31,155 bases of DNA from Paracoccaceae bacterium (GTDB taxonomy: Bacteria > Pseudomonadota > Alphaproteobacteria > Rhodobacterales > Rhodobacteraceae): positions 1 to 31,155 of the forward strand of contig JAESQH010000204.1 of NCBI GenBank assembly GCA_016765235.1, given 5' to 3'. Of the stretch, positions 23,103-30,952 are shown piece by piece. The notes below the pieces were generated by a model. The model worked only from the letters and a program-made list of their open reading frames with translations. It was not told the origin of the DNA and made no database searches. The position numbers were made by a program, and so were the translations under genes. Every line of letters starts with the position of its first letter. The first letter of the stretch is position 1.

Positions 23103-23930
23103 CTAAACAAACCCCGATTCCTGTTCGATAAGGCGGTCCAGAAGTTTTGATCGCTCCTCGCCCACGGCGAATTCGATGTCGCGAATATTAAACGGATCGA
23201 CCGTCTTGCGCAGCAGTTCCAGATCCGCCGGGTCCGGTAGAGGCGTTTGTGGGGCCGCTTGGTAATCACCGGCAAACGGCGTTCTGGCCGCAAACTCGTT
23301 GGGGTCGGTTGACGGGTGAACCGACAGAATTTCAGGCCCTTGCTCAGTGATCCGGAACATCGCTAGATCGCTGACTAGAATGATCTGGCGCTCGGTGCCA
23401 TCGTGACTGTCCAGCGGGTTGCAGACCTCGAACTCCACGCGTTGGACAAAGGTGCGCTCGTCCTGTCGCGGCAGGTAAACCAGAAATGGGCGGGCAATGT
23501 CGGCCAGTTCCGCCAGACCGGCAAGCCCGGCTATCCGCCGGCGCGTGCCGTCGCGGGTCGGCAGATACAGAGTGTTGATGCCACCGGTGATGTCAATCTG
23601 GGCCGCGCGGATGAATTGGCGCATCCGACCGGTCAGGTTGCCCATGATCTTTGCCACCCAATCGTCCGCCTCGAACCGGCGGACTGATCCCTGTTGCGCC
23701 GCAATGTCCGAACAGGTCAGCGCTGCCGACCGGGGTGCCCAGGTCACGGTAAAGGCGCTGGGATCTTCGATGGCCGGCCCGGCATCGCCGCGCCGGTGCG
23801 CGCTTAGCAGGGCGGCGACCTGCGCCAACGGCGACATTAGCCCGAGTTGCACCAGCTCGGCATCCTCAAGCAGATGGCTCATACTTATCGCCATCTGTTC
23901 GGCGATTGTGACATGTTCGTCCATGTTCAT
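23103..23930 (-). CDS. CoA-transferase-fold protein, beta subunit, IpdB-like
   Basis: The 275-residue protein has the class I CoA-transferase beta fold: a short opening with LVQLGLMSPLAQVAALLSAHRR (about 26-47), then a central INTLYLPTRDG, VSDLAMFRITEQG and a C-terminal lid. The SENG/EGG-type motif bearing the covalent catalytic Glu of real CoA-transferases is absent; the nearest Glu (55) is in I-E-D-P-S. This is the condition of IpdB, half of the hydrolase that opens the last steroid ring. It overlaps the alpha gene by 4 bp (ATGA), showing tight translational coupling. It is the last gene of the minus operon. Confidence 0.8.
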   Translation of the reverse strand: MNMDEHVTIAEQMAISMSHLLEDAELVQLGLMSPLAQVAALLSAHRRGDAGPAIEDPSAFTVTWAPRSAALTCSDIAAQQGSVRRFEADDWVAKIMGNLTGRMRQFIRAAQIDITGGINTLYLPTRDGTRRRIAGLAGLAELADIARPFLVYLPRQDERTFVQRVEFEVCNPLDSHDGTERQIILVSDLAMFRITEQGPEILSVHPSTDPNEFAARTPFAGDYQAAPQTPLPDPADLELLRKTVDPFNIRDIEFAVGEERSKLLDRLIEQESGFV

Positions 23931-24721
23931 CCCTTCGTCGACAGCGGGTGGCGCTCAAGCCACGTGGGAACCGCACCGGGATCAAGCTGTGCATAATCGC
24001 GCAGACCTGCCCAATCGGGGCGGTAAAGGGGCGCGCACCCGGTTGGCCAAGCCCCGTTCGGCAGATGCACGACGGCACTGGTCTGGGGCGCGATAAGATC
24101 GGCGCGCCCGCCTGTCGCCGCCAGATCATCGACCACTTCCTCGCACGTGACAATGGTTTTGCGCGCCGCTGCCGCCAACAATCGGTCCGCCGCCAATGTG
24201 CCGCCAAATTCGGCGTTGCCGCGCCGGTCACAGCGCCAAGCGTGGATGATCGCCAGATCGGGCGCAATTGGCGGTAGGGCAACAAATTCATCGCCCTCAT
24301 AGGGGCAGGTAATGGTTTGAATGTCCGTGCGCACCTTAAGCAGTGCGCGGCAATGGTGCAGTGCCACAGCATGAAACGGCTGACCCTGGGCCGCGGCCTG
24401 CAAACCGAAAATCAGCGAAGATTCGGTTTCCTCGATCATATCGGCCCCGCACCGCTGCCCCGGCCCCATGCCAAAGGCTTCAAGCCCGAAATAGAAGGTA
24501 CGGACCCGGTCCACCACACCGGCAGCCAGTAACATATCGGTTTCCACGCCGGCGGTCAGGATCACCACCTCGGGGATGCGTAGCCCGGCAGCGATGATAT
24601 GGCGAACCATGCCGCAGGGTTTGCGCGACATGCTCCAGCCTCCCAACGCAATCTGGCGCGCCGAGGCAATCAAGCTCAGGGCCTCGTGCGGTGCTATCAG
24701 TTTGTTCTGCAGATCCGTCAC
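23927..24721 (-). CDS. CoA-transferase-fold protein, alpha subunit, IpdA-like
   Basis: The 264-residue protein starts at a GTG at 24721, 6 bp after the dehydrogenase stop. It has the alpha-subunit fold with GGWSMSRKPCGMVR (27-40), GVVDRVRTFYFG, an acidic stretch MIEETESSLIFGLQAAAQ (95-112) and IQTITCPYEGDEFV. The W-x-x-R-K-P and GLQAAAQ segments resemble IpdA, where a Glu in the equivalent acidic region is catalytic; here Glu97, 98 or 100 may serve. With the beta subunit it would hydrolyse or cleave a cyclic or 1,3-dicarbonyl CoA intermediate. Plain CoA transfer is less likely given the missing nucleophile. Confidence 0.8.
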   Translation of the reverse strand: MTDLQNKLIAPHEALSLIASARQIALGGWSMSRKPCGMVRHIIAAGLRIPEVVILTAGVETDMLLAAGVVDRVRTFYFGLEAFGMGPGQRCGADMIEETESSLIFGLQAAAQGQPFHAVALHHCRALLKVRTDIQTITCPYEGDEFVALPPIAPDLAIIHAWRCDRRGNAEFGGTLAADRLLAAAARKTIVTCEEVVDDLAATGGRADLIAPQTSAVVHLPNGAWPTGCAPLYRPDWAGLRDYAQLDPGAVPTWLERHPLSTKG

Positions 24722-24727
24722 ACCGGG

Positions 24728-25885
24728 TTACATCCCCATTTCTTTGGCAATGATATTGCGCTGGATCTCCATTGCGCCGCCGCCGATCTCGAACAGTTTG
24801 GCATCGGTGAAATGCATCGGCATGCCGGAATCGACGCAATAACCGTACCCGCCCATCAGTTGCAAACCAGTGTTGGCAACCCGCATATAGGTCTCTGCCC
24901 CCGACAGTTTGGCCATCGATGCCTCGCGGTGGCATTCCTGCCCCGCGGCCAGCTTGAAAGCAGCGCGGTAGGTCATCAGCCGAGCTGCGTCGATGCCCAT
25001 CTGCATATCCACCACCTTGTGCCTAATTGCCTGTTGCCGGGCCAGAGGCCGCCCGAACGCGATTCGCTGATTCAGATAGGCCACAACGTCGTCAACGATC
25101 ATCTGGGATGCCCCGACACCGATTGCCCCGTGATACAGACGCTCCATGTCCAGACTGCGCAACACAACCTGCCAGCCCTTACCGCGCTCACCTAGGATCT
25201 GGTCGGGTGTTACCTTCAGATCCGTGATCGATACCGTATAGGTGGGTGCCACGCTCAGACCCATTGTATCCAGTCGGTGATATTCGATGTTCGGGTGTTT
25301 TCCCGGCTTTTCAATCAAAAATGCGGTCAGGCCGTGATGTTTTTCTTTGTCGGGGTCACTTCGGGCGATCAGAACCAGCCAGTCGGCAGAGGCAATCTGG
25401 GTTGTGTATTGCTTGGTGCCGTTGATCACAAAACTGCCATCGGACTGTTCGACCGCTTTGGTCTTGATCGACGCAGCATCAGAGCCGGCATCAGGTTCCG
25501 TCAGGCCCAGTGCCATGACATATTTGCCCTCGACGATGCCCGGGATAACGGCGTCTTTCTGGGCTTTGGTGCCGAAATTAGCAATCGACGGTCCCAGAAT
25601 CACCGCCGAGCGGCCATAGATTGTGGTGATTGCCGCCGATGCGCGCGCCAGTTCCTGCACGAAGACCACCAGCCCGACCGGATCGGTCTGATCCAGGCCA
25701 CTGTATTCGGGCGGCATCAGAAAATTGTAGACGCCAAGCTCTGCCATTTTGGTGAACAGTTCTCTTGGCGGCTCCTCCTTGTCGGCCACCCATTTGAGGA
25801 CCTTGTTGCGCGGTAGTTCGGTTTCAACGAAGCGCTTTGCCATGTCGCGCAGAGTTTGATGTTCGAAAGAAAGGTCGAAGTCCAT
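24728..25885 (-). CDS. Acyl-CoA dehydrogenase
   Basis: This 385-residue acyl-CoA dehydrogenase has LGLTEPDAGSD (about 126-136), VINGTKQYTTQIASAD and the C-terminal MQLMGGYGYCVDSGMPMHFTDAK. The YEGT position is GGGA (EIGGGAMEIQRN), but Glu248 in LDMERLYHGA sits where isovaleryl-CoA dehydrogenase has its base. An active enzyme for a branched or bulky acyl-CoA is therefore expected. It lies in the minus operon between the PaaK-like ligase and the IpdA-like gene. A 56-bp gap upstream contains no recognisable promoter. Confidence 0.92.
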   Translation of the reverse strand: MDFDLSFEHQTLRDMAKRFVETELPRNKVLKWVADKEEPPRELFTKMAELGVYNFLMPPEYSGLDQTDPVGLVVFVQELARASAAITTIYGRSAVILGPSIANFGTKAQKDAVIPGIVEGKYVMALGLTEPDAGSDAASIKTKAVEQSDGSFVINGTKQYTTQIASADWLVLIARSDPDKEKHHGLTAFLIEKPGKHPNIEYHRLDTMGLSVAPTYTVSITDLKVTPDQILGERGKGWQVVLRSLDMERLYHGAIGVGASQMIVDDVVAYLNQRIAFGRPLARQQAIRHKVVDMQMGIDAARLMTYRAAFKLAAGQECHREASMAKLSGAETYMRVANTGLQLMGGYGYCVDSGMPMHFTDAKLFEIGGGAMEIQRNIIAKEMGM

Positions 25886-25941
25886 TTTTCACTCCAGGTT
25901 TATAAGATTTGATGTTGCATTCGCTGGTATATATTGGCCAA

Positions 25942-27261
25942 TCAGTCTGGAGCCGGATCCATTTCCGGCCCGATGACGCGCAGGGTCTTGTAGCCGACCA
26001 TCGACAATTCGCGCACGAACCGAACCCGAACGCGGGTTCCCAGTTCCTGCCCCAAATGGGTTTCGATTGCTTCCACCGCCGTGTTACCGGTTTCTGGACG
26101 GGCTGCATTGACGATCCGCAGGTCAAGAAACCCGGGGTCGCCCTTGTGCCGCACAAGGGCAAATTCCTTGTTCCGGCCAGCCGCAATTTGCGCCAGGCTT
26201 GCCTCAACTTGATAGGGATGAATGTGGCGCCCTCCGGCTGTCACGCGGTTCGAAGCTCGGCCCAGGCAGGTAAATCGTCGTCCGGTGCGCCCACAGGCAC
26301 AAGCGCCAGTTTTTTCGACGAACAGGTCTTCGGTGCGCCAGCGCAGATGCGGCGTTGCCCGGCGGTAAAAATCGGTGATTACCATCTCGCCGATTTCGCC
26401 CCTGGCAACGGGAAGCCCGGTGTCGGGGTTGACGATTTCGACTAATACGTTTTCCTCGCCGATCCAGTGGTCACCGTCATGCTGGTCGCATTCCACCGCG
26501 AACAGGTTGAAATCCGAACCGTGCCCCGAGATCGTCGTAACCTCAAGCCCCAACCGGTTCTGGAATTCAAGTCGCGCCTCGGGGCCTAGTTCGGCGCCAC
26601 TAACAATCACATGGTGGCAATCCCCAAGACGGGTCTGGTCTGGGTCCGCCGTCAGCGACCGCAGCGTACTCAGCCCGCAATGCATAACCGTTGGACGAAG
26701 ATTTTCGATTGTACCCGCATAGCGGTTGATGTTCTGGACCACGTGATCGTCGAAAATGATCCAGTTGATGCCGATCCGTTTGGCCGCCTCGCGGACGATA
26801 TGCGCCCAGGGCGCAAAAGGCGTGGTCATCAGGAAAAGCACATCATCGGGGCGAAAGCCGCCGGCCCATTGTATTCGGGCGATCATTTCGATGTTGGTGT
26901 CCAGATCGGCGGCTGTAAACGCCTGAAAGGTGCTGCTGCCGCTGGTGCCCGCCGAGGGTCCGGCCAACCTGATTTCCGATCTTGGCACGCAAAGATGCGG
27001 CATCGCCTGCCCGGTGGACTGCATTTCGTCGCGCAGATCGTCCTTGCTGGTCAGTGGTACAAGGGCGGTGAAATCCTCTGGCGTGTGAATATCGGCAGGA
27101 TCAACCCCGGCGGCTTTCAGACGGCGGGAATACATGTTATCGCCTGCCATAATATGATCAAGCAATGCCCTTAACCCTGCTGCTTGCATGGTGTGGATCT
27201 GGTCACGCGACAATGTTTCGGCGTGTTCGTTCCAATATCTTGATGTTATTGTTACCGCCAT
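25942..27261 (-). CDS. Phenylacetate-CoA ligase-like (PaaK family) adenylating enzyme
   Basis: The 439-residue length and TSKDDLRDEM...SAGTSGSSTFQAF (P-loop-like 103-111), the HGLGTG-like SGHGSDFNLFAVEC, the hinge RWRTEDLFVEKTGACACGRTGRRFTCLGRAS, and a C-terminal PaaK-like domain (YQVEASLAQI) place it in the PaaK family. It activates a carboxylic acid, often aromatic, to its CoA ester. The P-loop is S-A-G-T-S-G-S-S and not the usual S-S-G-T-T-G, and CACG may bind zinc. A second ligase in the same cluster suggests two activation steps or two substrates. It is tightly linked (1 bp gap) to the DUF35 gene upstream. Confidence 0.85.
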   Translation of the reverse strand: MAVTITSRYWNEHAETLSRDQIHTMQAAGLRALLDHIMAGDNMYSRRLKAAGVDPADIHTPEDFTALVPLTSKDDLRDEMQSTGQAMPHLCVPRSEIRLAGPSAGTSGSSTFQAFTAADLDTNIEMIARIQWAGGFRPDDVLFLMTTPFAPWAHIVREAAKRIGINWIIFDDHVVQNINRYAGTIENLRPTVMHCGLSTLRSLTADPDQTRLGDCHHVIVSGAELGPEARLEFQNRLGLEVTTISGHGSDFNLFAVECDQHDGDHWIGEENVLVEIVNPDTGLPVARGEIGEMVITDFYRRATPHLRWRTEDLFVEKTGACACGRTGRRFTCLGRASNRVTAGGRHIHPYQVEASLAQIAAGRNKEFALVRHKGDPGFLDLRIVNAARPETGNTAVEAIETHLGQELGTRVRVRFVRELSMVGYKTLRVIGPEMDPAPD

Positions 27262-27262
27262 G

Positions 27263-27691
27263 TCACGTCCTTAAATTGAAAATTGGCAAGACAAAGTCGC
27301 CGCGCGTTTCGTATTCGACACTCACCGACGCATCTATGGCCATATCCTTTGATGCGCCTCGTATCTCGCTGAAGATGACCCAGTCTTCGTCAAGCCAGAT
27401 GAACCCCAGATTATAAGGAACGCGATCATTCCACGCCGAGGTGGGCGGCCTCTCAACCACCGAAAACGAATAGACCTTGCCGTGACCGGTCGACTGTTCC
27501 CATTCGATCTGACCATAGGTGTTGCAATAGGGGCAGAAATCTGACCGCGGTGGGAATATGGCTGACTTGCAGGAGGTGCATCGCTGAAAGATAAGCTTCT
27601 CTTCCTTAAGGGCCTCCCAATAAGGCAGCGCATCCTGCGTCACCTGTGGCAGGGGCAATTCCTGTATTGCGGGTTGTGGGGCCTGGGTCAT
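27263..27691 (-). CDS. DUF35 zinc-ribbon/OB-fold protein, second copy
   Basis: The ATG at 27691 (142 residues) has a GGAG site 8 nt upstream, whereas the longer frame to 27982 only overlaps the thiolase-like gene. Cys38, Cys41, Cys53 and Cys56 (CTSCKSAIFPPRSDFCPYC) form the zinc ribbon, followed by an OB-fold (SVVERPPTSAWNDRVPYNLGFIWLDEDW). It is the likely partner of the thiolase-like protein encoded just before it. It is only distantly similar to the DUF35 protein at 3399-3776, so the two pairs probably have distinct substrates. Confidence 0.88.
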   Translation of the reverse strand: MTQAPQPAIQELPLPQVTQDALPYWEALKEEKLIFQRCTSCKSAIFPPRSDFCPYCNTYGQIEWEQSTGHGKVYSFSVVERPPTSAWNDRVPYNLGFIWLDEDWVIFSEIRGASKDMAIDASVSVEYETRGDFVLPIFNLRT

Positions 27692-27740
27692 TGTGGAGCT
27701 CCGTTTTCTGTTCTGTGAATGTGTGAAAAGGCGCTGTGCA

Positions 27741-28952
27741 TCAGGATGCCTTGTTCGACAGGATCGAAACGGCATGACAGGCCAGCATGCCGCCGCCGCC
27801 ATAGACGATTGCGCGTTCAGCACCCGGAACTGCAAGCCCCATGGCATCGCCGCGCAACTGGCGCACGGCCTCAACGATGGAATCGACTGTGCACGAGATT
27901 CCGGGCTGCCCGAAGGACAGCCAGCCGCCGTTGGTATCGACCGGCAACGAGCCTCCCGGCTCCATCGCACCGCTGCGCACAAGGTCCATCGCCTTGCCCT
28001 TTTTGGCGAACCCGAGGTCTTCCATCTCCATCAGCACGGTGTGGGCGAAATTGCCGGAAAGCTGGACCATGTCCATGTCATCGGGGCGCATGTCGGCCAT
28101 TTCATAGGCTTGAGCGGCGGCCTCGGTCAGGCCGGTGGTGTTCAGGTTCGGTAGCGGCCCAAGAGAGGCGGGCGCATTGCGCAGCGCCATTCGCTCGATT
28201 AGGTATTCATGGGTCGAATAAGATCCGTAGCCACTGATATAGATCGGTGCCCGCGCGCTGGCGGCCTTTTCGGCGCTGGCAACGATGAATGCCCCGGCGG
28301 TTCCCCCCGGACCCCATGTAGCGCACATCCAGCGGCGCAGGGGGGACGCGATATAGGGCGAGTTCATAACCGTTTCGATGTCAATCTTGCCGAACCGCCG
28401 CTTGGCTGCCTTAGGGTGGTGAATGCCCCAGTCCTGATGCTGTACCGCGACCATGGCCAGGTCTTCTTCGGTGATGCCGAATTCATGCATGTAGCGGCAA
28501 GCCCATTGCGCATAAAGCGCCGGAATGGTCGGCCCATAGGGGTATTCAAACTGTGGATCAGCGTCCGTTGCTGCACCCATCGCCACGGTATCGACGAATA
28601 ACGGCGTAGCATCACTTTGCACGCACAGAACATAATCCGCCCGCCCGGTGACTATCTTTTCTACCGCAAAGCCCAACATGGCGTTGACGCCCGCTCCGTG
28701 AAAGGTGATTTCGGAACTGATTATGACCGGCATTTGCAGATGCGAGGCAAAGATGTTGTTCCACTGTGGTCGGCAATCGGCCCATGGTGCGCGCCCTGTA
28801 AACAAGGTGTCGACATCGGTCTTTTCTATGCCCGCATCGGCCAGCGCGATGGCCGTGGCCTCGGTCGCCAGTTGCAGAGGGTCGCGCTTGTTGTTCTCGT
28901 CGGCATATGCATCACCAAAGCCGATGATCGCTGCCGCATTTCCAAGTTTCAT
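27741..28952 (-). CDS. Thiolase-fold (lipid-transfer type) protein without Cys and His; possible acyl-CoA lyase
   Basis: The 403-residue protein has the thiolase-like layout AAIIGFGDAYADENN, LCVQSDATPLF, MEDLGFAKKGKAMDLV, DTNGGWLSFGQPG and GGGGMLACHAVS. The usual acyl-Cys position is occupied by EITFHGAG (81-88), and the usual His-Pro is Gln349-Pro350. Both are consistent with a non-thiolytic role such as retro-aldol cleavage with a DUF35 partner, which is encoded 49 bp downstream. It is clearly divergent from the thiolase-like protein at 2244-3395. Fold certain, activity inferred. Confidence 0.8.
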   Translation of the reverse strand: MKLGNAAAIIGFGDAYADENNKRDPLQLATEATAIALADAGIEKTDVDTLFTGRAPWADCRPQWNNIFASHLQMPVIISSEITFHGAGVNAMLGFAVEKIVTGRADYVLCVQSDATPLFVDTVAMGAATDADPQFEYPYGPTIPALYAQWACRYMHEFGITEEDLAMVAVQHQDWGIHHPKAAKRRFGKIDIETVMNSPYIASPLRRWMCATWGPGGTAGAFIVASAEKAASARAPIYISGYGSYSTHEYLIERMALRNAPASLGPLPNLNTTGLTEAAAQAYEMADMRPDDMDMVQLSGNFAHTVLMEMEDLGFAKKGKAMDLVRSGAMEPGGSLPVDTNGGWLSFGQPGISCTVDSIVEAVRQLRGDAMGLAVPGAERAIVYGGGGMLACHAVSILSNKAS

Positions 28953-29025
28953 CCGTATTCCTTCCTTTATTTCGGATACATAGGTCGGTGAAACGTCTTT
29001 TCAGACCGCTCCTGTCTGGCTCGGC

Positions 29026-30186
29026 TCAGTCACATGGCAGGCCAAGTTGACGTGCGATGACGCGCAATTGAATTTCATAACTGCCCACCGTCACCGGTGC
29101 TACCAGCGCGTCCAGCGCCATGCGCATCGCCGGAAGTTCTTCGGTCAGACCCCAGCCGCCTCCGATATGCAACGCGTTCTGGGTAACGCGGTAAACCGCC
29201 TGCGTCGCGAGCAGCTTGGCGGTTGAAACCTCCAAAATGATATCCTTGATAGGCACACCACTGTCCCAGCGCCGAGCAGCAGCGTAGGTCAGGCTGCGGG
29301 TCGCTTCGACATCGACATGCCCCTGGGCCAACATGAAAGCGATGGATTGGTTAGACCCGATCGGCCGACCAAACTGATGGCGCGTTTGTGCATAATCAAT
29401 GGCCCATTCCATCGCGTGCTGCATATGGCCAAGCCAGCGCGCTGCAACCAGCAGACGTTCGCGGTTGAACCCAGCCATGATTTCCCTGAAGCCACCGCTC
29501 AGCTGGCGTTCGGCGGGCACGCGGACGTCCTTTAAATCAACCACATAAGTAGGCACTGGTCGGTTGGCATAGGTCGCAAGCTGCCGCATGGTCACACCGG
29601 CCGCCTTACGGTCAACCGCAAAGAACGACATGCCGTGGCGCCCCTTTGACGAGTCGGTTTGGGCCAGAACAACCAGAACCTCGGCGTAACCGGCCAGCGA
29701 AATGAATGCCTTTTGTCCGTCGATTATCCAGTCATCCCCATCCCGGCGAGCCGAACATTTGACGTTCTGAATGTCGCTACCTGCCTCGGGTTCAGTCACG
29801 GCAAGGGCCAGCAAGCAATTGCCGGCAATATTGCGCCGCACGATGTCATGCAACTCACCCTGGCCGAATTCGGCAAGCAGCCCACCGGCAATTTCCTGGA
29901 TCAGCACCGAAACCGGCAGGTTAGGGTTGATTTTCGAACATTCCTCCATAAAGACGACCGTCTCGTGAACGCCCAAATCTGCTCCGCCCAGTGCGTTCGG
30001 AGCCGTTATCCCGATCAGCCCGGCCCGTGCGGCGGCATGGTAAAAGTCCATTGGATAATGGCTGTCGCGGTCAGCCTGTTCCCATCGCGGGGCAATTTCA
30101 GCGGCAGCGAATTTGCGGCACATGTCGCGAAAAGCAACATCGTCAACCGTTTCCGCAGGCGCACGCGTTCTCAGTTTTACAACCAC
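29026..30186 (-). CDS. Acyl-CoA dehydrogenase
   Basis: A GTG at 30186 with AAAGGA 6 nt upstream is the best start (386 residues); a TTG at 30201 would add five residues but has no ribosome site. Motifs: LAVTEPEAGSDIQ (about 128-140), IIDGQKAFISLAGYAE, YAQTRHQFGRPIGSNQSIAFMLA. The YEGT position is TVGS, but Glu243 in FNRERLLVAAR sits at the isovaleryl-CoA dehydrogenase-type base. It is the second gene of the minus operon, 48 bp after the MaoC gene. It is the third dehydrogenase of this type in the window, and all three share the same helix-G Glu feature. Confidence 0.9.
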   Translation of the reverse strand: MVVKLRTRAPAETVDDVAFRDMCRKFAAAEIAPRWEQADRDSHYPMDFYHAAARAGLIGITAPNALGGADLGVHETVVFMEECSKINPNLPVSVLIQEIAGGLLAEFGQGELHDIVRRNIAGNCLLALAVTEPEAGSDIQNVKCSARRDGDDWIIDGQKAFISLAGYAEVLVVLAQTDSSKGRHGMSFFAVDRKAAGVTMRQLATYANRPVPTYVVDLKDVRVPAERQLSGGFREIMAGFNRERLLVAARWLGHMQHAMEWAIDYAQTRHQFGRPIGSNQSIAFMLAQGHVDVEATRSLTYAAARRWDSGVPIKDIILEVSTAKLLATQAVYRVTQNALHIGGGWGLTEELPAMRMALDALVAPVTVGSYEIQLRVIARQLGLPCD

Positions 30187-30234
30187 ATCAAGTCCTTTCA
30201 ATCAATCCCGTTCTGGCGTTTGCCGGAACTGTCG

Positions 30235-30717
30235 TTATATTTTTACTCCGGCCTTTGGACTTGCTCGGCGCAACACCAACTCGACCTCACCGGCCTGGGC
30301 GATATTTCCAGCCTCGTCAAATATGCGCACCTCGATGCGCACCCGCCCGCTGGCCCTGTCGATGGTTAGAAAGCTCATCTCGGCGGGCACCTTTGCCCCG
30401 ACAGGGATGGGGCGAAGAAACCGCCAGCGGCCAATCTCGGTCAGGGCTATCAGCGTCTCTCCGAATACCTCGCCAAGCGAGGCCAGCACCGCTGCTACTG
30501 GGAATGGCCCATGAACGATTCGCTGACCAAAGCTGGTCTTGCGGGCATATACTTCGTCTGTGTGTATAGGGTGGCGAGCGTCAAAAAGCTCGATATAGGT
30601 ACCGATTGCCGCTTCGTGACAACTGATTTCAGGCAGGGTAATTCGCTCACCGAGCTTGAGGAGCTCAAGGCTTTTTTTACTTTGGAGGGGGTGAGGCGAA
30701 CCTTCAGATTTAGGCAT
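30235..30717 (-). CDS. MaoC-like single-hotdog enoyl-CoA hydratase
   Basis: The 160-residue protein has a MaoC dehydratase core: YIELFDARHPIHTDEVYARKTSFGQRIVHG (about 41-70, with Asp46 and His52 as the catalytic pair) and a C-terminal WRFLRPIPVGAKVPAE. It would hydrate a 2-enoyl-CoA or dehydrate its 3-hydroxy form. It is the first gene of the eight-gene minus operon and faces the divergent promoter region. It is not obviously related to the double-hotdog hydratase at 1374-2231. Confidence 0.88.
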   Translation of the reverse strand: MPKSEGSPHPLQSKKSLELLKLGERITLPEISCHEAAIGTYIELFDARHPIHTDEVYARKTSFGQRIVHGPFPVAAVLASLGEVFGETLIALTEIGRWRFLRPIPVGAKVPAEMSFLTIDRASGRVRIEVRIFDEAGNIAQAGEVELVLRRASPKAGVKI

Positions 30718-30852
30718 GAAAACTAGTTATCCGTTCAGAGTGAAAGTAGAGTTAGGGGCCACGCCGCATGAAAACCACGCCATGTTTTGACCTTGCTGTA
30801 TAGCATTTTTGCATCGCCCCCGATCCACGGTCGCTTATTTCGTCATTACGGG

Positions 30853-30881
30853 AAAATATCAGGACTGAAGGGAGAAGTCAA
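30853..30881 (-). promoter_or_regulatory. Minus-strand promoter for the MaoC-to-IpdB operon
   Basis: On the minus strand TTGACT (complement of 30876-30881), a 17-bp spacer and TATTTT (complement of 30853-30858) form a near-consensus sigma70 promoter. It is about 135 bp upstream of the MaoC start, and the palindrome at 30894-30909 lies 12 bp upstream of its -35 box. Confidence 0.6.
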
Positions 30882-30893
30882 GATAAGTGAATA

Positions 30894-30909
30894 ATGAATC
30901 AGTATTCGT
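30894..30909. promoter_or_regulatory. Palindrome ATGAATCAGTATTCGT, candidate regulon operator (copy 2)
   Basis: ATGAAT and ATTCGT match as an inverted repeat at 5 of 6 positions. A TTGACT -35 box follows after exactly 6 nt on the plus strand, as in copy 1 at 13510-13525. It sits between two divergent -35 boxes and so could control both the minus operon and the edge gene. Confidence 0.6.
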
Positions 30910-30915
30910 TTTTTC

Positions 30916-30952
30916 TTGACTTTTCTTCTTTGCGCCTCAATTCTGTTAGAAT
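30916..30952 (+). promoter_or_regulatory. Plus-strand promoter for the edge gene
   Basis: TTGACT (30916-30921) is followed after 17 bp by AATTCT (30939-30944). Alternatively an extended -10 TGTTAGAAT (TAGAAT at 30947-30952) may be used with a weak -35. Either way the start point would be about 30950-30960. Confidence 0.5.

Noticed and set aside
27692..27982. N-terminal extension of the second DUF35 gene
   Set aside because: It overlaps the thiolase-like gene on the same strand. The ATG at 27691 has a ribosome site and gives the normal family length.
11317..30717. Assignment as a steroid (HIP/KstR2-type) degradation cluster
   Set aside because: IpdAB-like, acyl-CoA dehydrogenase and ligase genes are suggestive. 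But no ketosteroid dehydrogenase, ring oxygenase or extradiol dioxygenase gene is present, I saw no KstR-type motifs at the promoters, and the 2-oxoacid dehydrogenase does not fit.
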